A stretch of DNA of 5,675 nucleotides from Sphingobium sp. (GTDB lineage Bacteria; Pseudomonadota; Alphaproteobacteria; Sphingomonadales; Sphingomonadaceae): assembly GCA_020051025.1 (NCBI GenBank), contig JAGVJS010000117.1, forward strand, positions 1-5,675, written 5' to 3'. Both the position numbers and the translations under genes were made by a program. Position 1 is the stretch's first letter. Each line of letters starts with the position of its first letter. Below the pieces are notes generated by a model. That model searched no databases. It worked only from the letters and a program-made list of their open reading frames with translations, and was not told where the DNA came from. This document shows positions 1 to 5,177 of this stretch, piece by piece.

Positions 1-199
1 CACGCAGGGCCGCGCGCGCGCCCGTGTCGAGGCCAAGCCGGGTCGCGCTTTCCGGGGATTCGGCCAGGCGTCCGTAGAAGAAATCGTCCAGCATCGTGCG
101 GAAGCGGGTGTCGGCGCTGGCGCCTTGCGCAAAAGCGTTGGGCGTGGCGGCGGCGAGGGCGGTGGCGCCGCTGGTGGCGAGAAATTGGCGTCGGTTCAC
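1..199 (-). CDS. DUF885 family protein, Tat-exported, N-terminal fragment (partial)
   Basis: The first 66 residues are visible; the rest lies beyond the left edge. The N-terminus is a twin-arginine signal: an NRRQFL motif at residues 2-7, an Ala-rich hydrophobic stretch at about 8-19, and a likely signal peptidase site after AFA (residues 22-24). The protein is therefore probably exported to the periplasm already folded. After the signal, a segment reading LAESPESATRLGLDTG (about 46-60) resembles the start of the DUF885 domain, a family of poorly characterised, often metallopeptidase-like, secreted proteins. I chose the GTG start at 199 because GGAG sits 9 nt upstream and because it places the twin arginines at residues 3-4. 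An in-frame ATG at 214 would add five residues (MESPV) and has no visible Shine-Dalgarno. The gene is divergent from the GST gene. Family assignment rests on a short segment, so it is moderately sure. Confidence 0.7.
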   Translation of the reverse strand, partial: MNRRQFLATSGATALAAATPNAFAQGASADTRFRTMLDDFFYGRLAESPESATRLGLDTGARAALR

Positions 200-208
200 G
201 ACAGGGGA

Positions 209-212
209 CTCC
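209..212 (-). promoter_or_regulatory. Shine-Dalgarno that decides the start of the DUF885 gene
   Basis: On the minus strand GGAG occupies 212-209, nine nucleotides before the GTG at 199-197. It overlaps the competing in-frame ATG at 214-212, which argues that the ATG is not the main start. Confidence 0.5.
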
Positions 213-261
213 ATTATGGGATTGATGGGCGGCAAGGGGGCGCCGCCCGCGACGCGCTCTT

Positions 262-290
262 TTGACGGCTGTGCAACAGCTTGGCTAGAC
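262..290 (+). promoter_or_regulatory. possible sigma-70-like promoter for the GST gene (weak)
   Basis: TTGACG at 262-267 is a good -35 match. It is followed after exactly 17 nt by CTAGAC (285-290), which is a poor -10 match. A small inverted repeat, GCTGT-GCA-ACAGC (268-280), lies in the spacer and could be an operator or chance. The rest of the intergenic stretch 200-417 shows no other gene or convincing signal on either strand. Low confidence: the -10 is weak and a 5' leader of about 120 nt would follow. Confidence 0.2.
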
Positions 291-417
291 CTGCAATTGA
301 ACCGAACGGGCCTCGCGCTCTGATAAGCCCAGCTTGTGAGCAGGATGGATCGTTGCGGCTGTCCCGCCGTTTCCTCCTGCGATATGGCGCGCGTGCCGTA
401 ACCGGAGGGAGAAGCCG

Positions 418-1104
418 ATGTCCTACACGCTCATCACCGCCAACCGCAATTATAGCAGCTGGTCGCTGCGCCCCTGGGTGCTGATGCAGGCGCTGGCCAT
501 TCCGTTCGAGGATCGGCTGGAACCCTTTGCCGCCGCGACCAATTATGCCGCTTTCCGCAGCTTCTCGCCCACCGGGCAGGTTCCCGCGCTGGTCGATGGA
601 GAGCGTACCGTCTGGGACTCGCTCGGCATCATCCTCTATCTGGCCGATCGCCATCCCGGCGTCTGGCCGGCGGATGAGGCCGCGCGCGCTTTCGCCCAGT
701 GCGCCGCCGCCGAAATGCACAGCGGCTTCATCACGCTGCGCAACGACTGCACCATGAATGTCGGCGTCCGGGTCGAACCGCATATGCACTCGCCCGCGCT
801 GAACAAGGATATCGCCCGGCTACGCGAATTGTGGGAGCAGGGGCTGGATCGCTTCGGCGGGCCGTTCCTGGCCGGCAAGACTTTCACCGCGGTCGACGCC
901 TTCTATGCGCCGGTCGCTTTTCGCGTGCGAACCTATGGGCTGGACGTCGGCCCGATTGCGCAGGTCTGGGTCGATCATATGCTCGCCCATCCCGCCATGC
1001 AGCAATGGGAAAAGGAAGCGTTGGCAGAGACATGGCGCGAAGAAAGCCATGAAGCGGAGATGGGTGCGGCCGGCCGGATATTGGAGGATTATAGGGCAGT
1101 GTAA
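418..1104 (+). CDS. glutathione S-transferase family protein
   Basis: A 228-residue cytosolic protein with the two-domain GST layout. The N-terminal thioredoxin-like domain (about 1-80) begins with the YSSWSLRPW motif at residues 12-20, the expected site of the glutathione-activating residue. It continues with VPAL at 55-58, whose cis-proline contacts glutathione, and DSLGIILYLA at 67-76, where Asp-Ser replaces the more usual Glu-Ser for the gamma-glutamyl contact. The all-helical C-terminal domain contains the TAVD N-capping box at 157-160. Length is normal for the family. The YSSWSLR signature is typical of an uncharacterised bacterial GST subgroup, so the substrate cannot be named; detoxification or isomerisation by glutathione conjugation is inferred from the family. 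The ATG at 418 has GGAGG at 404-408, nine nt upstream. It ends 89 nt before leuC and may or may not share its transcript. Confidence 0.9.
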   Translation: MSYTLITANRNYSSWSLRPWVLMQALAIPFEDRLEPFAAATNYAAFRSFSPTGQVPALVDGERTVWDSLGIILYLADRHPGVWPADEAARAFAQCAAAEMHSGFITLRNDCTMNVGVRVEPHMHSPALNKDIARLRELWEQGLDRFGGPFLAGKTFTAVDAFYAPVAFRVRTYGLDVGPIAQVWVDHMLAHPAMQQWEKEALAETWREESHEAEMGAAGRILEDYRAV

Positions 1105-1109
1105 CATTC

Positions 1110-1138
1110 TTGCCCGCCTGACAGCAAAAACAGGGCAA
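1110..1138 (+). repeat. inverted repeat in the leuC leader (upstream hairpin)
   Basis: TTGCCC (1110-1115) and GGGCAA (1133-1138) are perfect reverse complements separated by 17 nt. An alternative inner pairing, CCTG (1117-1120) with CAGG (1131-1134), competes with the outer arms. No T run follows, so it is not a classical terminator. It could be a regulator's operator, a weak RNA hairpin, or chance. Confidence 0.3.
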
Positions 1139-1145
1139 ATCGGTC

Positions 1146-1190
1146 GTTCACCCCCTTTCCCGATCCTTCGGACGGGTCTAGGGGGTGGAC
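1146..1190 (+). promoter_or_regulatory. hairpin sequestering the leuC ribosome binding site
   Basis: Bases 1146-1156 (GTTCACCCCCT) pair with 1180-1190 (AGGGGGTGGAC) over 11 bp with a single U-G wobble (1148-1188). Inside, CCCG (1159-1162) pairs with CGGG (1173-1176), then after a bulged A 1164-1166 pairs with 1170-1172, closing a TTC loop. The 3' arm contains the purine tract AGGGGG that serves as the leuC Shine-Dalgarno, and the stem ends three nt before the ATG at 1194. Folded, it should block ribosome loading. There is no downstream T run. The pairing is read directly from sequence; the regulatory role is inferred. Confidence 0.5.
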
Positions 1191-1193
1191 ATT

Positions 1194-2645
1194 ATGGTAA
1201 AGTCTCGCACCCTGTATGAAAAGATCTGGGACGCGCACGTTGTCGAACGGCGTCCCGATGGCACCTGCCTCATCTATATCGACCGGCACCTCGTCCATGA
1301 AGTGACGTCGCCGCAGGCGTTTGAGGGGCTACGCCTTGCCGGCCGCAAGGTGCGCCGGCCCGATCTGACGCTGGCGGTGCCGGATCATAACCTGCCCACC
1401 ACCCCGCGCCGCGACGCGGATGGCAAGCGCATCCCGATCGCTGACCCGGAAAGCGCGCAGCAGTTGGCCGCACTGGAACGCAATGCGCCGGAATTTGGCG
1501 TGCGCCTGATCGGGGACGCGGATCTGGAACAGGGCATCGTCCATGTCGTCGGCCCGGAGCAAGGCTTTACGCTTCCTGGCACCACATTGGTCTGCGGCGA
1601 CAGCCATACGTCCTCGCATGGCGCGCTGGGTGCGCTGGCCTTCGGCATCGGCACGTCGGAGGTGGAGCATGTGCTCGCCACCCAGACATTGCTGCTGAAG
1701 CAGTCGAAGACGATGGAAGTTGTGGTCGATGGCGAACTGGCGCCCGGCGTCACGCCCAAGGACGTCGCGCTGGCGATCTGCGGCAGGATCGGCACGGCCG
1801 GAGGCACCGGCTATGTCATGGAATATCGCGGCTCGGTGTTCCGCGACATGTCGATCGAAGGGCGGCTGACCGTCGCCAATATGTCGATCGAGGCGGGCGC
1901 GCGCTCCGGCTTGTTCGCCCCGGACGAAAAGACCTTCGCTTATATCGAGGGCCGCCCGATGGCGCCCAAGGGCGCGGATTTCGACGCGGCGGTCGCATAT
2001 TGGAAGACGCTGGCGACTGACGAGGGCGCCGTGTTCGACAAGACCGTCGTGATCGACGCCGCCGACATCGTGCCCAACGTCACCTGGGGCACCAGCCCGG
2101 AAGACGTTGTGGCCGTGACCGGCGTGGTGCCCGATCCCAGCAGCTTTGCCGACCCGTCCAAGCAGGCCGCCGCGCAAAAGTCGCTCGACTATATGGGCCT
2201 GACCGCCGGACAGAAAATGGCCGACGTCGCCATCGAGCATGTCTTCATCGGCAGCTGCACCAACAGCCGGATCGAGGATCTGCGCGCTGCCGCTTCGCTG
2301 CTCAAGGGGCGGCATATCGCGGCCGGCATCAAGCATGCGATGGTCGTGCCGGGTTCGGGGCTGGTCAAGCAAATGGCCGAATCCGAAGGGCTGGACCGCA
2401 TCTTCCTGGACGCCGGGTTCGAATGGCGCGAGCCAGGCTGCTCGGCGTGCCTCGGCATGAACCCGGACAAGGTGCCGGCGGGCGAGCGCTGCGCATCGAC
2501 CAGCAACCGCAATTTCATGGGCCGTCAGGGACCGGGTTCGCGCACCCATCTGGTGTCGCCCGAAATGGCGGCGGCGGCGGCCATCACCGGCCGGCTGACC
2601 GACGTGCGCGAACTGTTGAAGGAAGAAAAGGGTCTGGTCGCATGA
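1194..2645 (+). CDS. leuC: 3-isopropylmalate dehydratase large subunit
   Basis: LeuC, with LeuD, isomerises 2-isopropylmalate to 3-isopropylmalate through a dehydration-rehydration cycle, the second step of leucine biosynthesis in the cytoplasm. The protein has 483 residues, normal to slightly long for bacterial LeuC. It starts with the family-typical [12 protein letters not shown] (about 6-17). The three [4Fe-4S] ligands are present: Cys355 in IGSCTNSR, and Cys416 and Cys419 in [12 protein letters not shown]. Other aconitase-family blocks such as [14 protein letters not shown] are intact. I chose ATG 1194 because homologues begin a few residues before TLYEKIW and the purine tract AGGGGG (1180-1185) sits 8 nt upstream; a GTG at 1185 lies within that tract and would add only three residues. 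Its TGA overlaps the ATG of the following small ORF by four bases (ATGA). leuA and leuB are not in the window. Confidence 0.97.
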   Translation: MVKSRTLYEKIWDAHVVERRPDGTCLIYIDRHLVHEVTSPQAFEGLRLAGRKVRRPDLTLAVPDHNLPTTPRRDADGKRIPIADPESAQQLAALERNAPEFGVRLIGDADLEQGIVHVVGPEQGFTLPGTTLVCGDSHTSSHGALGALAFGIGTSEVEHVLATQTLLLKQSKTMEVVVDGELAPGVTPKDVALAICGRIGTAGGTGYVMEYRGSVFRDMSIEGRLTVANMSIEAGARSGLFAPDEKTFAYIEGRPMAPKGADFDAAVAYWKTLATDEGAVFDKTVVIDAADIVPNVTWGTSPEDVVAVTGVVPDPSSFADPSKQAAAQKSLDYMGLTAGQKMADVAIEHVFIGSCTNSRIEDLRAAASLLKGRHIAAGIKHAMVVPGSGLVKQMAESEGLDRIFLDAGFEWREPGCSACLGMNPDKVPAGERCASTSNRNFMGRQGPGSRTHLVSPEMAAAAAITGRLTDVRELLKEEKGLVA

Positions 2646-2755
2646 AGAAGATTTTCTGGCTGCTGACGCTGGGCGCGCTGGCGAGCGCGGCGATGGCCGC
2701 GACCCTGGGCCGCGCCGAAGATACGCCAGCGGTTGAGGCGAAGAAGGTTCACTGA
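2642..2755 (+). CDS. 37-residue small protein with signal peptide or single membrane segment, between leuC and leuD
   Basis: I do not recognise this protein. It reads as two lysines at positions 2-3, a hydrophobic core from about I4 to A20, an AMA site at 17-19 that fits signal peptidase I, then a short polar tail containing [13 protein letters not shown] (about 25-37). It could be a secreted peptide of about 18 residues or a single-pass inner-membrane microprotein. Its ATG overlaps the leuC TGA (ATGA, 2642-2645), and its TGA shares one base with the leuD ATG (TGATG, 2753-2757), so it is translationally coupled on both sides. AAGGG at 2628-2632 lies nine nt before its start. The clean reading frame, SD, coupling and coherent signal-peptide layout argue that it is a real gene. 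Its function is unknown; it might act mainly to couple leuD translation to leuC. Confidence 0.7.
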   Translation: MKKIFWLLTLGALASAAMAATLGRAEDTPAVEAKKVH

Positions 2756-3351
2756 TGGACAAGCTGACGACCGTCGACGGCCGCGCCTATCCGTTCGGGA
2801 TGAAGAATGTCGACACCGACATCGTCATCCCGGCACATTGGCTGAAGACCATTTCGCGCAACGGCCTTGGCAAGGGTGCGTTCGAAGTGCTGCGCAAGGA
2901 GCCGGGCAACGTCTTTGACGATCCCGACTATGCCGGCAGCCCGATCCTGATCGCGGGCGACAATTTCGGCTGTGGCTCCAGCCGCGAACATGCCGCCTGG
3001 GCGCTCGGCGACCTCGGCATCAAGGTGGTGATCGCGCCCAGCTTCTCCGACATTTTTTCCGGCAATGCGTTCAAGAATGGCATTTTGACCGTCGTGCTGC
3101 CGCAGGAGGCGGTCGACCGGCTGCTGGAAGTGGCGAAGACCGACCCGATCCATGTCGATCTGGACGCGCAGACCGTCACCACCCAGTTTCAGGATCGCTT
3201 CGCCTTCGAAATCGACCCGTTCCGCAAACATTGCCTGCTCGGCGGTCTGGACGAAATCGGCCTTACGCTGGGCGAAGTGGACGTGATCGACAGCTATGAG
3301 GCGACAGTTGCGCAGGACCGTCCGTGGATCGTTCCCGCCGCCGTTGCGTAA
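2755..3351 (+). CDS. leuD: 3-isopropylmalate dehydratase small subunit
   Basis: LeuD is the small, swivelling domain partner of LeuC and completes the isopropylmalate isomerase active site. The protein has 198 residues, normal for bacterial LeuD. The N-terminal block [14 protein letters not shown] (about 18-31) and the substrate-specificity and active-site block [16 protein letters not shown] (69-84) are both intact, and [14 protein letters not shown] (96-109) is typical. The ATG at 2755 overlaps the TGA of the preceding small ORF by one base, and AAGAAGG (2741-2747) lies seven nt upstream, so it has its own ribosome site as well as coupling. No clear terminator follows in the 58-nt gap (3352-3409), so transcription may run on into the next genes. 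Confidence 0.97.
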   Translation: MDKLTTVDGRAYPFGMKNVDTDIVIPAHWLKTISRNGLGKGAFEVLRKEPGNVFDDPDYAGSPILIAGDNFGCGSSREHAAWALGDLGIKVVIAPSFSDIFSGNAFKNGILTVVLPQEAVDRLLEVAKTDPIHVDLDAQTVTTQFQDRFAFEIDPFRKHCLLGGLDEIGLTLGEVDVIDSYEATVAQDRPWIVPAAVA

Positions 3352-3409
3352 TTTCCCGCTTCTGCCTATCTCTTGCTTTAGATACCGCTTGCAACAGGGC
3401 TTTTGACGC

Positions 3410-3733
3410 ATGACCACCTTCGACGATCGCGAACGGGCGTTCGAAAATATGTTCGCTCATGATCAGGAAATGCAGTTCCGCATCCAGGCGCGCCGTAACC
3501 GGCTGCTGGGCGAATGGGCTGCTGCGAAGATGGGCCTGACGCCGGAAGAGACCGACGCCTATGCCAAGGCGGTGGTGCAGGCCGATTTCGAGGAAGCTGG
3601 CGACGAGGATGTGATCCGCAAGCTGCTGGGCGACATGACCTCGGCGGGACTTGAGATCGACGAAGCTGGCGTGCGCACCGCGCTGGACGAGCAGGCGGTC
3701 GTCGCCCGTCGCATGTTCATCGAAGCGCAGTAA
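3410..3733 (+). CDS. DUF1476 protein, F1-ATPase inhibitor zeta subunit type
   Basis: A 107-residue, mostly helical, cytosolic protein. The opening TTFDDRERAFENMFAHD (residues 2-18) is the family signature. The region after it, QFRIQARRNRLLGEWAAAKMG, is charged and helical and the C-terminal part forms a predicted bundle. In Paracoccus denitrificans the DUF1476 protein is the zeta subunit, which binds the F1 sector and blocks ATP hydrolysis through its N-terminal segment. The same role here is inferred from family membership, and strength of inhibition is known to differ among alphaproteobacteria. The start has AGGG (3396-3399) ten nt upstream. Its TAA is followed closely by bolA, whose Shine-Dalgarno starts within the stop codon, so the two genes are almost certainly co-transcribed. 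Confidence 0.9.
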   Translation: MTTFDDRERAFENMFAHDQEMQFRIQARRNRLLGEWAAAKMGLTPEETDAYAKAVVQADFEEAGDEDVIRKLLGDMTSAGLEIDEAGVRTALDEQAVVARRMFIEAQ

Positions 3734-3746
3734 GGATTACGCGACC

Positions 3747-3980
3747 ATGCCGATGGCGGCCGACGATATTGCGGACATGATCAAGGCCGCCATTCCCGAT
3801 GCGCAGGTCGAGATTACCGACCTGGCCGGCGATGGCGATCATTATGCGGCCAAGGTGGTGGCGGAAAGCTTTCGCGGGCTGAGCCGCGTCGCGCAGCAGC
3901 GCGCCGTCTATGCTGCGCTGGGCGGACGGATGGGGGGCGTGCTTCACGCCTTGCAACTGACCACTGCCGTTCCCAATTAA
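3747..3980 (+). CDS. BolA family protein (IbaG-like)
   Basis: A 77-residue BolA-fold protein. GDGDHYAAKVV (28-38) carries His32, corresponding to the loop residue that helps coordinate a [2Fe-2S] cluster in BolA-glutaredoxin complexes. FRGLSRVAQQRAVYAAL (42-58) is the recognition-helix block, and the conserved C-terminal histidine is His67 in VLHALQLTT. The GDGxHY loop and short length resemble E. coli IbaG more than BolA itself. BolA proteins partner with monothiol glutaredoxins in Fe-S cluster transfer and iron sensing, and such a glutaredoxin is the next gene. I chose ATG 3747 because AAGGA (3732-3736) is ten nt upstream; ATG 3753 would be 16 nt away. A longer open frame reaches back into the DUF1476 gene but is not supported. 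Confidence 0.93.
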   Translation: MPMAADDIADMIKAAIPDAQVEITDLAGDGDHYAAKVVAESFRGLSRVAQQRAVYAALGGRMGGVLHALQLTTAVPN

Positions 3981-3994
3981 CGAGCCAGAGATTT

Positions 3995-4012
3995 GCGCCC
4001 GCGACCGGGCGC
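3995..4012 (+). repeat. GC-rich hairpin between bolA and the glutaredoxin gene
   Basis: GCGCCCG (3995-4001) and CGGGCGC (4006-4012) form a perfect 7-bp stem around a CGAC loop. It sits in the 54-nt gap, 22 nt before the glutaredoxin start codon and just upstream of its Shine-Dalgarno, with no T run after it. It is not an intrinsic terminator. It may stabilise or be a processing point in the bicistronic mRNA. Confidence 0.4.
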
Positions 4013-4034
4013 CAGACAGGAATGGAAATTTCAC

Positions 4035-4367
4035 ATGACCGACGCCGTGCAGCAGCGGATCGCCGAGATCGTCAAGGGCAATGATGTGGTGCTCTTCATG
4101 AAGGGTACGCCGCTTTTCCCCCAGTGCGGCTTTTCCAGCCGCGCCATCGCCATCCTGGAACATCTGGGCGTGACCTATGAAACGGTCGACGTATTGCAGG
4201 ATCAGGCCGTGCGTCAGGGCATCAAGGCCTTTTCCGACTGGCCGACCATCCCGCAGCTCTATGTGAAGGGCGAGTTTGTCGGCGGCAGCGATATCATGAT
4301 GGAAATGTACGAAGCGGGCGAACTGAGCCAGCTGATGGCCGATCAGGGCATCGCCGCCACCAACTGA
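4035..4367 (+). CDS. grxD: monothiol glutaredoxin, Grx4/GrxD type
   Basis: A 110-residue CGFS-class glutaredoxin. These cytosolic proteins bind a bridging [2Fe-2S] cluster with glutathione and pass it to acceptor proteins, often as a heterocomplex with BolA. The active site is CGFS at 31-34, preceded by MKGTPLFPQ (22-30). The glutathione-binding blocks WPTIPQLY (69-76, cis-Pro73) and FVGGSDI (81-87) are intact, and length matches the family. The start at 4035 is preceded by GGAA (4024-4027); the open frame extends upstream to 3993 but that extension is not family-like. It is the last gene of the plus-strand block and is followed 17 nt later by a strong terminator. Adjacency to bolA supports a joint role in Fe-S delivery or iron signalling. 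Confidence 0.96.
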   Translation: MTDAVQQRIAEIVKGNDVVLFMKGTPLFPQCGFSSRAIAILEHLGVTYETVDVLQDQAVRQGIKAFSDWPTIPQLYVKGEFVGGSDIMMEMYEAGELSQLMADQGIAATN

Positions 4368-4384
4368 GCGCGGCGCGATTGAAA

Positions 4385-4423
4385 AAACAAAAAGGCGGTC
4401 CGGTTCGGGCCGCCTTTTTGTTT
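4385..4423. terminator. bidirectional intrinsic terminator between grxD and ptsH
   Basis: Bases 4385-4402 pair with 4406-4423 over 18 positions around a GTT loop. The GC core is GGCGG (4394-4398) with CCGCC (4410-4414), flanked by A5 and T5 tracts. Plus-strand transcripts end in TTTTTGTTT after the GC core. Minus-strand transcripts end in TTTTTGTTTTTT. The only imperfection is 4399/4409, a U-G wobble on the plus strand and an A-C mismatch on the minus strand. It can serve both convergent operons. Confidence 0.92.
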
Positions 4424-4432
4424 CCCCTGCGT

Positions 4433-4449
4433 CCCTCGGATGGCGAGGG
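4433..4449 (-). repeat. small hairpin after ptsH, upstream of the terminator
   Basis: CCCTCG (4433-4438) and CGAGGG (4444-4449) form a 6-bp stem with a 5-nt loop. A competing outer pairing joins TTCCCCT (4422-4428) and AGGGGAA (4446-4452). It lies in the 3' untranslated part of the minus-strand operon and has no T run of its own. Confidence 0.3.
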
Positions 4450-4456
4450 GAAGCGC

Positions 4457-4490
4457 TCTCACTCTTCCCCGAATCTCACTCTTCCCCGAA
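4457..4490 (-). repeat. perfect 17-bp tandem duplication across the ptsH stop codon
   Basis: TCTCACTCTTCCCCGAA occurs at 4457-4473 and again, directly abutting, at 4474-4490. On the coding (minus) strand the upstream copy encodes the final Phe-Gly-Glu-Glu and the TGA stop of HPr; the second copy lies in the 3' untranslated region and is frame-shifted because 17 is not a multiple of three. It looks like a recent slippage event. Confidence 0.9.
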
Positions 4491-4748
4491 CTTGTCCTCG
4501 ACCAGGCCGACCAGCTTGCCAAGGGAATCGACGGCTTCGGGGCCGGTGGCCTTGATGGTGATATGGTCGCCCATGGCAGCGCCCAGCATCATCAGGCCCA
4601 TGATGGAGGTGCCGGTGACATGGTTGCCGTCCTTGCTGACGGTGATGTCGGCGGGCAGGCCGCTGGCCAGGGTCACGAATTTGGCGCTGGCGCGGGCGTG
4701 AAGGCCGCGCTTGTTGCTGATGCGGACTTCCTGGCTGATTTCATTCAT
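4476..4748 (-). CDS. ptsH: HPr family phosphocarrier protein of a regulatory PTS
   Basis: A 90-residue HPr. It accepts phosphate on His17 in NKRGLHARAS (12-21) and passes it to EIIA. The second signature, GTSIMGLMMLGAA (46-58), carries Ser48, equivalent to the regulatory serine phosphorylated by HPr kinase. Both sites are intact, so the protein should be switchable between phosphotransfer and kinase-modified states. Its ATG overlaps the TGA of the EIIA gene by four bases (4745-4748), implying translational coupling; no strong Shine-Dalgarno of its own is visible. It is the last gene of its operon here, and no Enzyme I gene follows. In proteobacteria with this gene order the protein may be called NPr or ptsO, so the symbol is provisional. 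The stop lies in a tandem duplication. Confidence 0.95.
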   Translation of the reverse strand: MNEISQEVRISNKRGLHARASAKFVTLASGLPADITVSKDGNHVTGTSIMGLMMLGAAMGDHITIKATGPEAVDSLGKLVGLVEDKFGEE

Positions 4749-5149
4749 GTGCTGCTGCCCAACAGTTCCGACGCTACGCTGATATATTTTTGCCCGGCTT
4801 CGCGCGCGGCGGCGACCGCGGCGCGCACGTCCATCACCTTGCGCGCGCTTTCCAGGCGGATGAGCATGGGCAGGTTGATGCCGGCGATCACCTCTATCTC
4901 GCCCGCCTTGAGCAGGGAGATGGCAAGGTTGGACGGGGTGCCGCCGAACAGGTCGGTCAGCAGGATCACGCCCGATCCGTCATTGACCCGGGCAACGGCC
5001 GTCGCGATGTCCGCGCGGCGCAATTCCATGTCATCTTCCGGCCCGATGCAGATCGTTTCGATCTGCTGCTGCGGTCCGACCACATGTTCCATGGCCACGA
5101 CGAATTCCGTCGCGAGCGACCCATGGGTGACGAGTACGAGTCCGATCAT
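4745..5149 (-). CDS. PTS IIA component, mannose/EIIA-Man family
   Basis: A 134-residue cytosolic EIIA-Man fold protein. The phosphorylatable residue is His9 in VLVTHGSLATEF (5-16), and the family block LLTDLFGGTPSNLA (63-76) and the NLPML segment are intact. No IIB, IIC or IID partner is present, so it is probably a regulatory end-point of a phosphorelay (Enzyme I to HPr to EIIA), as known for incomplete alphaproteobacterial PTS, rather than part of a sugar importer. I placed the start at ATG 5149, where family homology begins (MIGLVLVTHG); the open frame upstream only overlaps rapZ. The start lies 28 nt after the rapZ stop. A purine tract AAAGGTGG (5170-5163, minus strand) is 13 nt away, a rather long spacing, so initiation may be weak or coupled to rapZ. 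Confidence 0.93.
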   Translation of the reverse strand: MIGLVLVTHGSLATEFVVAMEHVVGPQQQIETICIGPEDDMELRRADIATAVARVNDGSGVILLTDLFGGTPSNLAISLLKAGEIEVIAGINLPMLIRLESARKVMDVRAAVAAAREAGQKYISVASELLGSST

Positions 5150-5177
5150 CTGCTTTCGCGGCCCACCTTTGTCATGA

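Noticed and set aside
214..789. 191-codon minus-strand open frame opposite the GST 5' half and intergenic region
   Set aside because: It overlaps the certain GST gene antisense, shows no recognisable domain, and would end where the DUF885 gene begins.
1185..1193. GTG start for leuC at 1185
   Set aside because: The GTG lies inside the purine tract that serves as the Shine-Dalgarno for ATG 1194, and homologues start at the equivalent of 1194.
1329..2762. 477-codon open frame on the minus strand opposite leuC
   Set aside because: It mirrors leuC codon structure in a GC-rich genome, is rich in Arg/His/Gly with no recognisable domain, and leuC is certain.
3352..3409. Possible promoter or terminator between leuD and the DUF1476 gene
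   Set aside because: No convincing -35/-10 pair and no stable hairpin with a T run could be found in these 58 nt.
3651..3746. Longer N-terminus for BolA reaching into the DUF1476 gene
   Set aside because: The upstream codons read as an out-of-frame shadow of DUF1476, while ATG 3747 has a well-placed AAGGA and matches the family length.
5146..5175. 9-codon minus-strand mini-ORF (MTKVGRESR) in the rapZ-EIIA gap whose TGA overlaps the EIIA ATG
   Set aside because: The overlap is suggestive of coupling, but there is no well-spaced Shine-Dalgarno, the ORF is too short to test for coding signal, and chance is likely.
4440..5177. 245-codon plus-strand open frame opposite HPr and EIIA
   Set aside because: It is the antisense shadow of two intact, well-conserved PTS genes, runs through the terminator side with no Shine-Dalgarno, and shows no family features.
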